In this document: positions 47,701 through 58,234 of the stretch, in pieces
How the letters are laid out: each line of letters opens with the position of its first letter
How positions within the stretch are numbered: the first letter of the stretch is position 1
Source: Pseudoips prasinana
Taxonomy: Eukaryota > Arthropoda > Insecta > Lepidoptera > Nolidae
NCBI GenBank assembly: GCA_951640165.1
Contig: OX621237.1
Span: 13,392,001 to 13,456,000 of the forward strand
Length of the DNA: 64,000 nt
Reading direction: 5' to 3'
Position numbers and translations under genes: made by a program
The notes under the pieces: model-generated
Database searches by the model: none
What the model was told of the DNA's origin: nothing
Seen by the model: only the letters and a program-made list of their open reading frames with translations

Positions 47701-50577
47701 CCTGAACATGCGCGCGCCGCTGGCGATGGGGCTCGGCGCCGTGTTCGCGGCCTCGCTCGCCTCCATGTTCCTGCCGCCCACCACCGCGCTCGGAGCAGGT
47801 GAGTACACCAGGCTGCCACTAAGTCTAAGGCTACATTTATAAACTTGCATTATTATGCACTAGCTATGCCCCGCGGTTTTACCCCCGTTATACTATCTAT
47901 CTATATAAGTATGTATATCGTCGCCGCGCCTGGTACCCATAGTACAAGCTTTGCTTAGTTTGGGGCTAGGATGATCTGTGTGACGTTGTCCCTAGATATT
48001 ATTGTTATTATTATACTTTATAAATTATGATAGCCTATGTGTTAGTCCAGGGTATCGGCTAACTCCATACCAAATTTAATAAAATCGCTCCAGTTGTTTA
48101 GACGTGAAGTAGTAACAAACATATACACTCACAAACTTTCACCTTTATAATATTAGTGTTGCAAGATCCCTCGAAAATAGTGTAATTCCAATTATAGAAC
48201 TGGTTGTAGGTATCTTTCCAAAAAACTTTTATCAATTTGACTAAATGTGAACAGATTTTGATCATTATTTCTTTATTAGATAATGCTTTTGAAATGGTTC
48301 CATAATTATGTCCAAAGTCGATTATAACTTAGGATATATGAAGAAAATCACTTGTGGGCTTTATATTTTTAAGACGGTAATCTAATCAAGGTTTTTGTCC
48401 TCTATTCAACCAATATATTATATGCATCAAGACAGCATCTCTTACTAGTCCCCTTGCCCTTATAAAGTGCTGTAATAACAAGCCGGTTAATAGGCTGAAT
48501 AAGTAATAACAAGCCGGTTAATAGGCTGAATAAAATAAGTGTTTGTATCGAGCGACCACGAAGTGTTTGCTGTGTGCCTGACGTTCATAAAGTATCATCA
48601 CCCCATATCGGGGGGGCGTAGAAGGCGTTTCAAGGTTATATATACCAGAGAACGGGCAGCAGCGTAGCTCTGTGTACTATGACCATCACACTGCGATCGC
48701 CAACCCGTTTGCCAAGCGTGGCGATTAAGGCTTATTCCTCCAAATGATTAACACAACTAATTAGTGGAAGTGGAAATCTTGGGGAATCCTTTGTCCAGCT
48801 GTGGACGTCATTTGGCTGACTTGATGATGATGACCGCCCTTCTTTGTTTTGACCTTCTCTTTACCTTTTATAACCCAGATATTAAGGGAATTTGGTTGAC
48901 ATCTCTATCTATTCTGCGGTTCCTTATATAGGACAGTATAGTAACAAGCGGATTAATTAAGTTTTTGATGAGAACAGTTGTGTTTGAGTAGACAGGGTAA
49001 TGGTGACAATATTTTGATTTCAGGACTATACTCGTTCAGCTTGTATGGTGGTCTCATAATATTCGGCGGGTTCCTACTCTATGACACACAAGCCATCATC
49101 AAACGCGCAGAAGTACATCCCACATATGGATATCAGCAATACGACCCAATTAACTCGTAAGTTATACTTATTTGAAATATAATATGGTCCCATGCAAAGA
49201 AATTTTGTGCTACTATAAAATGTATTGGAGTTAAAAAAGGTTTTCTATTAATACTTTTGGTTTCTTGGCTTAATTGTATACCGAGTGCAGTAAGTAGGTG
49301 TGGTGAAGCCTTGTTCATCATCCTATGGAAGCAAAATGATACCAATAAAATTACTGTGATTTTGAATAGGCTAAAATCTAACTTATATTGATATAACAAA
49401 TTAATGTTTTTCACTGTCTGAAAAATCGAAATAAGATTAAACCAACGCGACTGTGAATGATGAACAAATGTAAGCAACCTTGTTATTGTAAGAGTCTGTG
49501 AATTAACCGCAGTACTACAATTTACTTTTTAGGGTTCCGTAGCCAAATGGCAAAAAACGGAACCCTTATAGTCTGTCTGTCCGTCCGTATGTCACAGCCA
49601 CTTTTTTCCAAAACTATAGGAGCTGTACTGCTGAAACTTGGTAAGTAGATGTATTCTGTGAACCGCATTAAGATTTTAACACAAAAATAGAAAAAGAACA
49701 ATTATTTTGGGGGTCGCCATACATAGAACTGAAATTGAAAAATATTTTTTTCATCGTACCCAAACATATTGTCATATAGTCTATGGATAGGTCTTCAAAA
49801 ATGATATTGAGGTTGGTAATTTTTTTTTTTTCTAAACTGAATAGTTTGCGCGAGAGACACTACCAAAGTGATAAAATGAGGGTGTCTCATCTTCTAAAAT
49901 AAGAGAATGATAAAACTAAAAAAAATATATGATGTTTACCATAGAAACTAACAACGAAAATTGGTTTGAACGAGATCTAGCAAGTAGTTTTTTTTTAATA
50001 CGTCATAAACCGCAATTTGCTTTCATTTAATCAACTGAAATACTTGCTGCTACGGAACCCTTCATGTGCAGGTCCGACTCGCACTTGGCCGGTTTTTTAA
50101 CGATATATTTATTAACCCTCGCTCGAATTTCAAGATCTGAATTTGTAAAAACAAGCTAGAAAAATAATAAAATGATATAAACCTTGGAATTTAAGAAAAT
50201 TTGAGAACTTCCATATTTTCAATATCCACACTAGAAATGTAGTAGTAGTAGAAGAATTATACGATTTGGAAATCTGTTTGCTTATAAAAACATTTTATGT
50301 AAGTTATAGATCCACTTTTGTGATAGATTTTGGCGAACGCGCACTACACTGTTAATTCTATTCTAATTAATAAAATATTCAGTCAAAAGAGCACTAAGTA
50401 ACCATTTTTCGTAAATATCTTGTGGATAAACAACTTCCATTACGGTTCTAAAATAGAGTACAATTTAACACATTTCAATGTTGTTTCAGCGCTATATCTG
50501 TATACTTGGACATCATTAACATCTTCATGCGAATTGCCATGATCCTCGCCGGCGGCGGCGGCAACAAGAGGAAGTAA
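41742..50577 (+). CDS. GHITM: Growth hormone-inducible transmembrane protein (GHITM/TMBIM5), complete
   Basis: Exons: 41742-41931, 43441-43546, 45020-45161, 45939-46114, 47638-47798, 49024-49156, 50490-50577. All joins are in phase and give 331 residues (human about 345). It is the mitochondrial inner-membrane member of the Bax-inhibitor-1 family, linked to cristae structure and cation exchange. The N-terminus (MLSRMCVGRSVLNV, rich in R, lacking acids) is a plausible mitochondrial presequence. Family phrases follow: SLGKGALAGAS, LWPQYVKDRIKATYGYIAGS, YTAGVVGGLSTVALCAPSGE, FLPPTTALGAG, FLLYDTQAIIKRAEVHPTYG, YDPINSAISVYLDIINIFMR and a glycine-rich end before NKRK. About seven or eight hydrophobic segments are visible. 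Exon 5 has extreme GC content compared with the others. Confidence 0.95.
42271..43140 (+). repeat. 435 bp tandem duplication in GHITM intron 1
   Basis: Unit 1 is 42271-42705 and unit 2 42706-43140. Both start GTTAGAAAGAGATAGGTAAG and end TGTGATGTAAGTTGT. Differences seen by eye are few (for example GATTAAACTG/GTTTAAACTG, GAATGTTAAAG/GAATATTAAAG, TTAACTTTGG/TTAATTTTGG). Each unit contains an inverted pair CCAAAGTTAAAA / TTTTAACTTTGG. No coding potential. Confidence 0.93.
43586..43830 (+). repeat. tRNA-derived SINE, type 1, in GHITM intron 2
   Basis: The A-box-like TTGGTCTAGTGGTGAG and B-box-like GGGTTTGATCCCC are both present. The body (CTGGTTGCTATAGTACAGGC, TGGGACCAGATGGC) matches 26820-27110 and 35218-35455. 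It begins about 40 bp after exon 43441-43546. Confidence 0.75.
43831..45019 (+). other. GHITM intron 2 remainder, nothing recognised
   Basis: AT-rich intronic sequence without open frames or clear repeats. A short phrase near 44645 (ATTCGCAATATAAAGCGTAAA) resembles the GCAATGCAAAGCGTAAA phrase at 60493, a weak hint of shared repeat origin. Confidence 0.5.
45615..45845 (+). repeat. SINE-like element with RTE-type tail, best-preserved copy
   Basis: It reads GCTGTGTGGGGATAGC, CACCCCATCTCATCCCGTGG, ACCTACCAGAGAACGGGCTG, GCATATCCCTCTTTCTTTGG, then TTTTGTCCAGCTGTGGACGT and GGCTGACATGATGATGATGA. The tail closely follows the RTE LINE end at 58040-58098. It lies in GHITM intron 3. Confidence 0.75.
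46115..47637 (+). other. GHITM intron 4, repeat-containing
   Basis: CCCCGCGG-family copies lie at 46774-46950 (CCCCGCGATTTTACCCGCG to TATAATATTAGTGTGATAA) and 47201-47300 (truncated). A TG-rich simple repeat (GTGTGTGTGCGTGCGTGTGT) at 47567-47596 sits immediately before the GC-rich exon 5. The 108-residue minus frame at 46827-47153 overlaps a repeat and is not a gene. Confidence 0.6.
47861..48165 (+). repeat. CCCCGCGG-type repeat interrupted by a 5'-truncated SINE
   Basis: The host repeat begins AGCTATGCCCCGCGGTTTTA and resumes with CTTTATAAATTATGATAGCC at about 48012, ending CACCTTTATAATATTAGTGT. Between them, 47893-47995 is the 3' half of SINE type 1 (CCTGGTACCCATAGTACAAG, GATGATCTGTGTGACGTTGT). 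This is a nested insertion in GHITM intron 5. Confidence 0.75.
48474..48535 (+). repeat. Two-copy 31 bp tandem repeat
   Basis: AACAAGCCGGTTAATAGGCT occurs twice about 31 bp apart, each followed by GAATAA. It lies just upstream of the SINE-like copy at 48565-48835. Confidence 0.75.
48565..48835 (+). repeat. SINE-like element with RTE-type tail
   Basis: Contains GTTTGCTGTGTGCCTGACG, ATCATCACCCCATATCGG, ACCAGAGAACGGGCAGCAGC, ATCGCCAACCCGTTTGCCAA and the tail CCTTTGTCCAGCTGTGGACG then TTTGGCTGACTTGATGATGA. It lies in GHITM intron 5. Confidence 0.75.
49531..50098 (+). repeat. 568 bp dispersed Lepidoptera-type repeat in GHITM intron 6
   Basis: The block begins AGGGTTCCGTAGCCAAATGG and ends CGACTCGCACTTGGCCGGTT plus T. 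The phrases CGGAACCCTTATAGTCTGTC and CCAAAACTATAGGAGCTGTA lie near the start, and ACGGAACCCTTCATGTGCAG near the end. I recognise these phrases as a widespread repeat of this order, though the transposon class is not clear to me. No ORF. Confidence 0.65.
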
Positions 50578-50752
50578 ATCAACACTGTTCTCCAAATATA
50601 TAGCAAAATAATGATTAGTCGAACGAAACATGTAACTTTCTATAATAATGGAGATGTAATTTTTCGAACAGAAAACGAGGCCCTGATTGTGATATTAAGT
50701 GTAGTCAGTAAGATAGGAGAAATGTAAGCCTTGGGAGATAATGAATTAAGGA

Positions 50753-50758
50753 AATAAA
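50753..50758 (+). terminator. Poly(A) signal of GHITM
   Basis: AATAAA lies 176 bp after the GHITM stop codon, the first canonical signal downstream. Confidence 0.7.
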
Positions 50759-51304
50759 TTAACAAGTATATAATCACCGGTGTTTAATTGCTACATTATA
50801 AGTTCTTTAGAAGACACCCTATTAATACTACAGTAGTAACTCTACTATTCTGTTGGCATTGCACTATATCCTGAGCGATACGTGCTAGGAAGATATCTCG
50901 CTACCTGGCTCGGCATATTACTATTGTGGGAACTAGTCGGGCCGATCATTTGTGTCTCAGTAATTCTTTGCTGCAATTAACTTTTGTCTGAGTATTTTTT
51001 AAACAATTTCACTCAGTATAAATCAGGTTATGGGCGTTTCGAGCCACGTGCAGTGTAGGATTTCAGAGGGAAGTAAAAAAATAATAATAATAATAATAAT
51101 AATAAAATCATTTTATTTTTCTCTCACAACACAAAATACCACTTTAAAGCTTTAAATTTCGCAAACTTTCCTTAATTTTTTGACCGCCACATTCATGTAT
51201 AGGAGACAAACCATAATGTGTTTGATCTTTAAATTAATTTTTGATTTAACTGTCAAACACATTTGTTTTGGTCCACACCTATTCTCAATTGTTCTTATCA
51301 AGAG
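50759..51304. other. Intergenic after GHITM
   Basis: No gene is visible. A run of AAT triplets lies at about 51080-51107. The sequence then leads into the MITE copy at 51305. Confidence 0.6.
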
Positions 51305-51495
51305 CAGGGGCTCTACCGGATAAGTTGCCGAACATTGATTCCTTAAAAGGCGTTCAAATAAATAAAGGTTAAAAATGACTTAATCATTCGTTAAATCGGC
51401 TTCAACGTTGACAATCGTTTCCGGACCATTTATGACGTCACATGTGCTCATGGAAGCCGATTTAACGATTAAGTTATTTTTAACCTTATTTAAAA
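51305..51495. mobile_element. Long-TIR MITE, copy 2, right arm missing
   Basis: It starts GGGCTCTACCGGATAAGTTG and carries the same inner inverted stem as copy 1 (AATCGGCTTC / GAAGCCGATT around TTTATGACGTCACATGTGC). It stops after TTTTTAACCTTATTT, close to the point where LINE A entered copy 1. The outer right arm was not found anywhere downstream. Confidence 0.8.
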
Positions 51496-51559
51496 ACAAA
51501 TTAAAACAGTGTTCCCGATTTAATAAAAAAAGGTCAGCATTGTAGGCGTGAAAACGAGC

Positions 51560-52062
51560 CAAATGATGGACACAAATAAACCGCGGCCCCCAGTCCCCGG
51601 CAGCCCTGCTATTCCCAGCCGTGGTTACGGCAGGGCAGGGGGTGCTAAGAATCCCCGGCAGATTCGCGTTACCAAAACCGACGACCTCTGGCCCTGGCAA
51701 ATTACAACACACGCACACTGCGGACCGACGAGAAGATGATCGAACTGGAGGAAGAATTGAGCAGGTTACATTGGGACATAATAGGATTATATGAAGTCCG
51801 AAGAGAGGGGAAGGACACGATAATCCGGGAATCTGCTCTATTTCCGGGAGGGCGACCAACTGTCCCAAGGTGGTGTTGGGTTCATAGTCCACAAGTCCCT
51901 CGTCCACAACATAGTGAAAATCGACAGTGTGTCGACTAGGGTTGCGTACCTTATACTCAGAATTACCAAGCGGTATTCGTTGAAGGTCATACATGTTTAC
52001 ACGCCGACTTCGACGCACTCCGATGATGAGGTTGAGGTCATGTATGAGGATATTTCTAGAGC
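51560..52062 (+). pseudogene. RTE LINE endonuclease, N-terminal part
   Basis: Frames are pieced as LANYNTRTLRTDEKMIELEE with LSRLHWDIIGLYEVRREGKD, then a frameshift near 51830, then VKIDSVSTRVAYLILRITKR and YSLKVIHVYTPTSTHSDDE. This is the APE nuclease beta-sandwich start with the catalytic E in the LYEVR motif. It ends at the insertion point 52062. Confidence 0.8.
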
Positions 52063-55000
52063 TTTTATTTTTAGGGGGTTAAATGCTACCGCGTCCGTAG
52101 GCTTTTGCTCTAGAGACCCTACACGTAACACCCGGGTAGCGCTAAATGGTAGCAACATTTCCGGTGGTAGGCTTCGGCCATGGCTGGTCACCACCCATCT
52201 GGCAAAACCGAGGCGCCATAGTGGCTATGCCGCGTTCCGTCGCGATGCCAGGTGAAGCCGTTCGAAGAGGATGGGTTTAGTCAGTTGCGTTACCTCGACA
52301 GACCGATCCCATGAATACTGATGTTTCTGCACCGGATGCCTAGTCATGGAGGGTAGCGGGATCCGAAGCACAGTTCTCCGCGTAGCGTACTAGCCACACG
52401 CAAAAGGCTGCCCCACCGCTTGTGAAAAATCCCGGGGTGCGCTATCGTGCCGATTGGCGACCGGAGCGAGGGACCCGATAGACACCTTTTGGGGGGGTTC
52501 GGGCGTCCCCGCAGTCTCCAGGCTAGGCTTCCCAAGTGCTTAGCGCCATGTTCTTTGGTGGTCATTGGGGTAGTGCCTCCACTAACTGCCATCTTTTTCC
52601 TGTTCACTCGTCATCCAACATACAATGAAAAAGTCCAAAAAGAAAATGTGTTTTAAACAGCGGATGCACGTCCCTCGCTTAAAAGTGCACCACACTAACA
52701 TCCGTGGCTTGCACTCAAATATCAACTCAGTCCACCTCCACCTCGAGACAGAAAATCCGCACCTACTTTTTCTTACGGAGACGCAGATCAAAAATCCGAC
52801 AGACACGACATACCTCAACTATCCAGGGTATACCTTGGAGCACCGCTTCAAGCCTCACGCTGGAGTATGTGGATATGTTCGTGATGATATTTGCAGCCGA
52901 CGTCTCCGAAACCTTGAAGACCCTAGTTTCTCCGTGTTATGGGTTTTGGTGGACACCGGCAATGAGAAAATCGTGTATTCGGTAGTATACAGATCACATA
53001 CAGGCGACCAGGAGACAACCAGGCTCTTCAACTACCTCAGTGCCAAAGGTGATGTGGCCCAAGAACGCTACCCGTCGGCTCAACTTGTGTTTCTGGGGGA
53101 TTACAATGCTCACCACGATGAGTGGCTAAGCCCATACCGGGACACCAATCACGCTGGGCGAGAGGCGCGAAGATTTGCGCTTTCGCTAAATCTCACCCAG
53201 CTTGTTGATCAACCGACACGTATACCTGATATCCAAAGCCACACTGCATACTGCCTAGACCTTCTGCTGACGACTAGCCCAGATTCTTACTCGGTCAGCG
53301 TAACGTCCCCTTTAGGGAGCTCTGACCACTGTCTGGTGAAATCTGTATCCCACTTTTCTCCACCTGATATAAGCCCAAAGGGAAACAGGCGGATGTGGCG
53401 ATATAAGTCAGCACATTGGGATGAGATGCGGCACTTTTTTGCTTCGTATCCTTGGCGCGCGACGTGCTTCGTATCTGACGACCCTTCAATTTGCGCCGAT
53501 GCTATAGTTGATGTTATACGTCAGGGTATGAAATACTTTATCCCATATTCTGATGTGTCCACCGATTGTGCAACCCGTCCATGGTACAATACCGAGTGCC
53601 ACATTAGTGAGGCCCTTAAGCAGACGGCGTACGTGGAATGGGCGCACGCGCGAAGTACTAGGGCGTCAGATATACACAATAAAAAGACAGCCTTTAATAA
53701 AGCCGCCAAGATAAGCAAAAAAGTATTAAGAAGAGCCCGTTTCAACCACATCGCCCGAATTGGCTCTAAACTAGCTAGCTACCCTAAGGGTAGCAAAGCT
53801 TTTTGGTCCCTGGCCAAATCGGTTGAAACGAACTTTTGCCGTTCTTCACTACCTCCATTGCAAAAGCCCGATGGGTCACTGGCCCACAATGCAAAAGAGA
53901 AAGCGGAATTACTCGCAAACCTTTTCGCTAGCAACTCTTCCCTAGATACATGCAGCCAACCACCACCACAGATTCCTCACTGTGGCTCCGAAATGTCGGA
54001 TGTCCACATACACCAAAAAGAGGTCCTAAAAGTGCTGCGTGGACTAGATGTGAGTAAGGCCAGTGGACCCGATGAGATCCCGGCGGTAGTGCTTAAGTCG
54101 TGTGCACCTGAGTTGTCCCCTATACTCACACGCCTATTCCGGCTCTCTCTGAGATGGGGTCGTGTACCCAAATCATGGAAGCTTGCAAATGTGCAACCCA
54201 TACCCAAGAAGGGTAATCGTGCAGACCCGTCGAATTACAGACCCATTGCAATCACCTCCATACTCTGTAAGATTATGGAACGTGTATTGAACGCCCAAAT
54301 CCTCAAGCATCTCGAGAACAATGATCTTCTGTGTGATCGCCAATTCGGCTTTCGTCGAAATCGATCTACAGGAGATCTTCTAGTGCTTGCGACTCACCTC
54401 GAAGCAATTGAGAGGCACGGTGAAGCCTTAGCGGTTTCGCTTGACATCTCGAAGGCTTTCGATAGGGTCTGGCATAATAGTCTGCTCAACAAGCTTCCAT
54501 CATATGACTACCTTCTGGCCTGTGCGCCTGGATTTCGGATTTCCTGACTGGGCGGTCTATAAGAGTGGTCTTTGATGGCTGCTCTTCAGATTTCAAGGCC
54601 ATTAATGCCGGTGTTCCTCAGGGATCTGTTCTCTCAGCTACGCTCTTTTTGCTGCACATTAATGACCTGCTTTTACCCGGTATTTATGGGTACGCAGATG
54701 ACAGCACAGTCTCAGAGAGCTACATATCCGATCCACGGGCTAGTAGCAGCACAACCGATTCTCTCAGAGAGAGTATGGTAAAACGGATGAACTCGACTCT
54801 CCAGGTAATATCTGATTGGGGTATTGTAAACCGGGTCGATTTCAACGCCACCAAGACACAGGCGTGTCTTTTTTCCTCCAAGAAGACCCCTTTCTATCGG
54901 ACACCTATATTCCGTGATGTGTCTGTACCGATATCCAATCATCTAGACTTATTGGGTCTCAATTAATCTTGCGACCTGAACTTCGGCCAGTCTATCAAGT

Positions 55001-55624
55001 CCAAAGCTAAGGTCTCTGCCAAAAAGCTTGGTATACTTAATAAGGTGAGACGGTACTTCACGAGGGAACAGCTTTTAAATCTATACAAAGCTCAAGTCCG
55101 ACCCTGCATGGAGTACTGCTCTCATCTTTGGGACGGCTCCGCAAAGTATCAGCTAGACTCTTTGGATTCGATAGACAGACGCGCTCGCAGGATAATCGAC
55201 GATAGAGACCTAACAAGTAAAAAGCTGCAAAACTTGGATCATCGGCGTCAGGTTGCAAGCTTATCGGTTTTCTACAGGCTGTTTCATGGAGAATGCGCTC
55301 AAGACCTCCATGAACTTATCCCTCCATCTCCCTTTTTTCATCGGACTACAAGGCGTCGTCGGGAGGCTCTCCACCGCTATGTCGTTGACATCCCATTATG
55401 CCGTACGAAGCGTTTTGCTTCCTCTTTCATCATACGCACGGCTAGGCTGTGGAACAACCTTCCAAACGACGTGTTTCCAGACTCATATAACATGGGTTTA
55501 TTCAAGGTTAGAGTGAACAGGCATCTTATGAGTACGCGCGGTTCACCTTCGACCACATCTTCACTTACCATCAGGTGAGATCGTGGTCAAGCGCTATCCC
55601 ATGAGGCGTAAAAAAAAAAAAAAA
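52063..55624 (+). mobile_element. LINE without RNase H (CR1/L2/Jockey-like), inserted into RTE LINE
   Basis: TAGAGC at 52057-52062 and 55625-55630 flanks the element, and a poly(A) of 15 bases ends it. The first 560 bp are a GC-rich 5' region with no gag-like ORF. The single ORF encodes endonuclease and RT. The clade is uncertain; absence of RNase H and the NIRGLHSN opening of the endonuclease favour a CR1/L2/Jockey-type group. Confidence 0.87.
52625..55578 (+). pseudogene. Endonuclease-reverse transcriptase of inserted LINE, broken
   Basis: 52625-54547 is open and encodes the APE nuclease (HHTNIRGLHSNINSV, FLTETQIKNP, VFLGDYNAHHDEW, LGSSDHCLV) and the first RT motifs (SGPDEIPAVVLKS, NYRPIAITSILCK, QFGFRRNRSTGDLL, SLDISKAFDRVWHN). 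A frameshift near 54540 moves to 54565-54966 with GVPQGSVLSATLF and the catalytic YADD. An in-frame TAA at 54964-54966 then precedes the thumb and C-terminal part to 55578 (VRPCMEYCSHLWDGSAKYQL, RLWNNLPNDVFP). One frameshift and one stop make it inactive. Confidence 0.88.
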
Positions 55625-55630
55625 TAGAGC

Positions 55631-58022
55631 CATACATACCTCGAACTCTTATTTCACTGTGGTCATGGGGGACTTTAACGCGAAGCTGGGTAAACGATTC
55701 GGGAATGAGCTGAGAGTGGGGCAATTTGGAACTGGAGACTGGAATCCCCGGGGCCAAATGTTGGCCGACTTCATGGAGAAGGTAGGACTCTTTATTATGA
55801 ACTCCTTTTTCAAGAAGCCGGAAAACCGCAAATGGACCTGGGTAAGCCCCGATGGTAAAACAAAAAACGAGATAGACTTTATCTTGTCGACGAGTATACA
55901 GATGTTCAATGACGTCTCAGTGATCAATACGGTTAAAACCGGGAGCGATCACAAACTGGTGAGAGGCTCATTGAAGCTAAATGTCAAGCTCCACAGGTCC
56001 CGACTGATAAGTCTACGCTCCGACCTTTACCCATCCACATCCAAAACCCTGAACCCTTTCAGCTCGAACTGCAAAACCATTTCGAATGCCTAGCAGATTG
56101 CGAGGAAGTGGACTCATACCACGACAGGCTCGTAGAAGCTGTCCATACGGCTGGGTCTAAGGTCTTCAAGGCCCACCGTACAAACAGAACCAAAAAGATC
56201 TCTGACTATACCCTGCAGCTTATGGACGAAAGACGGAAAATGGTTCTGACATCCTCTGATGATGCTACCAGATACCGGCAGCTCAACAGACAGATCTCAA
56301 AGTCTTTGACTCGCGACACGCGCCAATTTAATACAAATTGTATTAAAGAAGCCATTGAGCTGAACAAAGGCTCTAAAGTGTTTGCAAGAGAGCTGTCTGT
56401 TGGACAGAGCCAACTGACGAAGCTGAAGACTGAGGATGGCAGAATCGTCACGTCTAGACCTGAGTTGCTGGGAGAGATCGAGAGGTTCTACGGACAGCTG
56501 TATACGAAAACCCAGTCATCTGTCGATAGTTGTGCCACAGATCCCAGAGCACGACTAACCCAACACTTCACCGATGACATCCCGGACGTCAGCCTGTGCG
56601 AGATTATCATGGCTCTCGAACAGCTTAAGAACAACAAGGCGCCTGGTGATGATGGAGTTACGGCAGAGCTTCTGAAGGCGGGTGGTACACCAATCCTACG
56701 GGCCCTTCAGAAGTTATTTAACTCCGTCATACTAGAAGGTCAAACGCCACAAGCATGGCACAGGGGTGTGGTAGTGCTCTTCTTCAAAAAGGGCGATAAA
56801 ACCCTCTTGAAGACAAGTTTGTTACAGACCCATCACACTGCTGAGCCATGTTTACAAGTTGTTTTCGAGGTTCATTACGAATCGTCTCGCACGCAGGTTT
56901 GACGACTTCCAGCCCCCCGAACAAGCCGGTTTCCGTAAAGGCTTTAGTACCATAGACCACATACATACGCTGCGGCAGGTTATACAGAAGACCGAAGAGT
57001 ATAACCAGCCATTATGCTTAGCGTTTGTGGACTATGAGAAAGCCTTTGATTCGATCGAAACTTGGGCCGTACTGAGGTCTCTCCAAAGGTCCCAAATCGA
57101 CTACCGGTATATCGAGGTGTTAAAGTGTTTGTACGAAAACACCACTATGTCAGTGCGACTCCAGGACCAGAACTCGAAACCTATCCACTTGCAGCGAGGT
57201 GTGACACAGGGAGATGTTATATCTCCGAAACTGTTCACCGCTGCATTGGAAGATGTCTTCAAGCTTCTGGACTGGAAAGGGTTTGGCATCAATGTCAATG
57301 GCGAGTACTTCACCCACCTTTGATTTGCCGACGATATAGTAGTCATGGCTGAGACCCTTGACGACCTCGGTACAATGCTCGATGGCCTCAGCAGAGTCTC
57401 TCAACAAGTGGGTCTGAAGATGAACATGGATAAGACGAAAATCATGTCGAACATCCATGTTGCACCCACTCTAGTTAAGGTTGGAGACTCTGCACTCGAA
57501 GTTGACCAGAACTATATTTGCCTAGGACAGACCATCCAACTAGGTAGGTCCAACTTCGAGAAGGAGGTCAATCGTAGAATCCAACTCGGCTGGGCAGCGT
57601 TCGGGAAGCTACGTAATATCTTCTCGTCCCAAATACCGCAGTGTCTCAAGTCGTAAGTCTTCGACCAGTATGTGTTGCCGTTGATGACTTACGGAACGGA
57701 GACGTGTTCGCTCACTATGGGCCTTATCAGGCGGCACAAGGTCACCCAAAGAGCAATGGAAAGGGCTATGCTTGGAGTTTCCCTGCGAGATCGAATCAGA
57801 AATGTTGAGATCCGCAGGCGAACCAAAGTGACCGACATAGCCGTAAGAATTGCCGAGCTGAAGTGGCAGTGGGCAGGGCACATAGCTCGTAGAGCCGACG
57901 GCCGCTGGGGCAGAAAGGTTCTCGAGTGGCGACCACGAACCGGAAGACGCAGCGTGGGCAGGCCCCTACAAGATGGACCGATGATCTTGTGCGGGTCGCT
58001 GGAAATCGCTGGATGCGGATAG
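55631..58022 (+). pseudogene. RTE LINE: rest of endonuclease and reverse transcriptase, broken
   Basis: 55659-56093 completes the APE nuclease (VMGDFNAKLGKRFGNE, WTWVSPDGKTKNEIDF, TGSDHKLVRGSL). After a frameshift, 56108-56902 carries the linker and first RT motifs (LKNNKAPGDDGVTAELLKAG). A further shift gives 56859-57323 (EQAGFRKGFSTIDHIHTLRQ, AFVDYEKAFDSIE, RGVTQGDVISPKLF). A TGA directly precedes the FADD box at about 57323, and another stop at 57654-57656 precedes the C-terminal part (YGTETCSLTMGLIRRHKVTQ, GHIARRADGRWGRKVLEW). At least four disruptions make it dead. Confidence 0.87.
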
Positions 58023-58234
58023 CGCAAGACCGGCTCTTTGGGGGAGGCCTTTGTCCAGCAGTGGACGTCTTTCGGCTGATTTGATGATGATGATGATGAA
58101 TGAATTATATCAGAAAGAAACAAATGCATCAAATAATTTCTACTCCTACGGCTCGAAGGTATTCGGAAACTACGGCCGCAGTATGAGGACGTGCATTATA
58201 ATTCATAAAAACAAATATATCCCCTATAAAAGAA

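Larger units (their letters stand above)
51530..58110 (+). mobile_element. RTE-type LINE, inactive, split by another LINE
   Basis: The 5' part is about 51530-52062 and the 3' part 55631 to about 58110. The endonuclease frame breaks at EDISRA and resumes at IHTSNSYFTVVMGDFNAK once the insert and one target copy are removed. The 3' end is GGGGGAGGCCTTTGTCCAGC then a GATGAT run. A 5'-truncated copy of the same family is at 61555-61905. Family placement rests on the APE-RT order, the FADD box and the simple-repeat tail instead of poly(A). Confidence 0.85.

Noticed and set aside
47613..47850. Four overlapping open frames on both strands around the GC-rich GHITM exon
   Set aside because: Only the frame that joins in phase to neighbouring GHITM exons has family motifs. 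The others are open because GC-rich sequence rarely forms stop codons.
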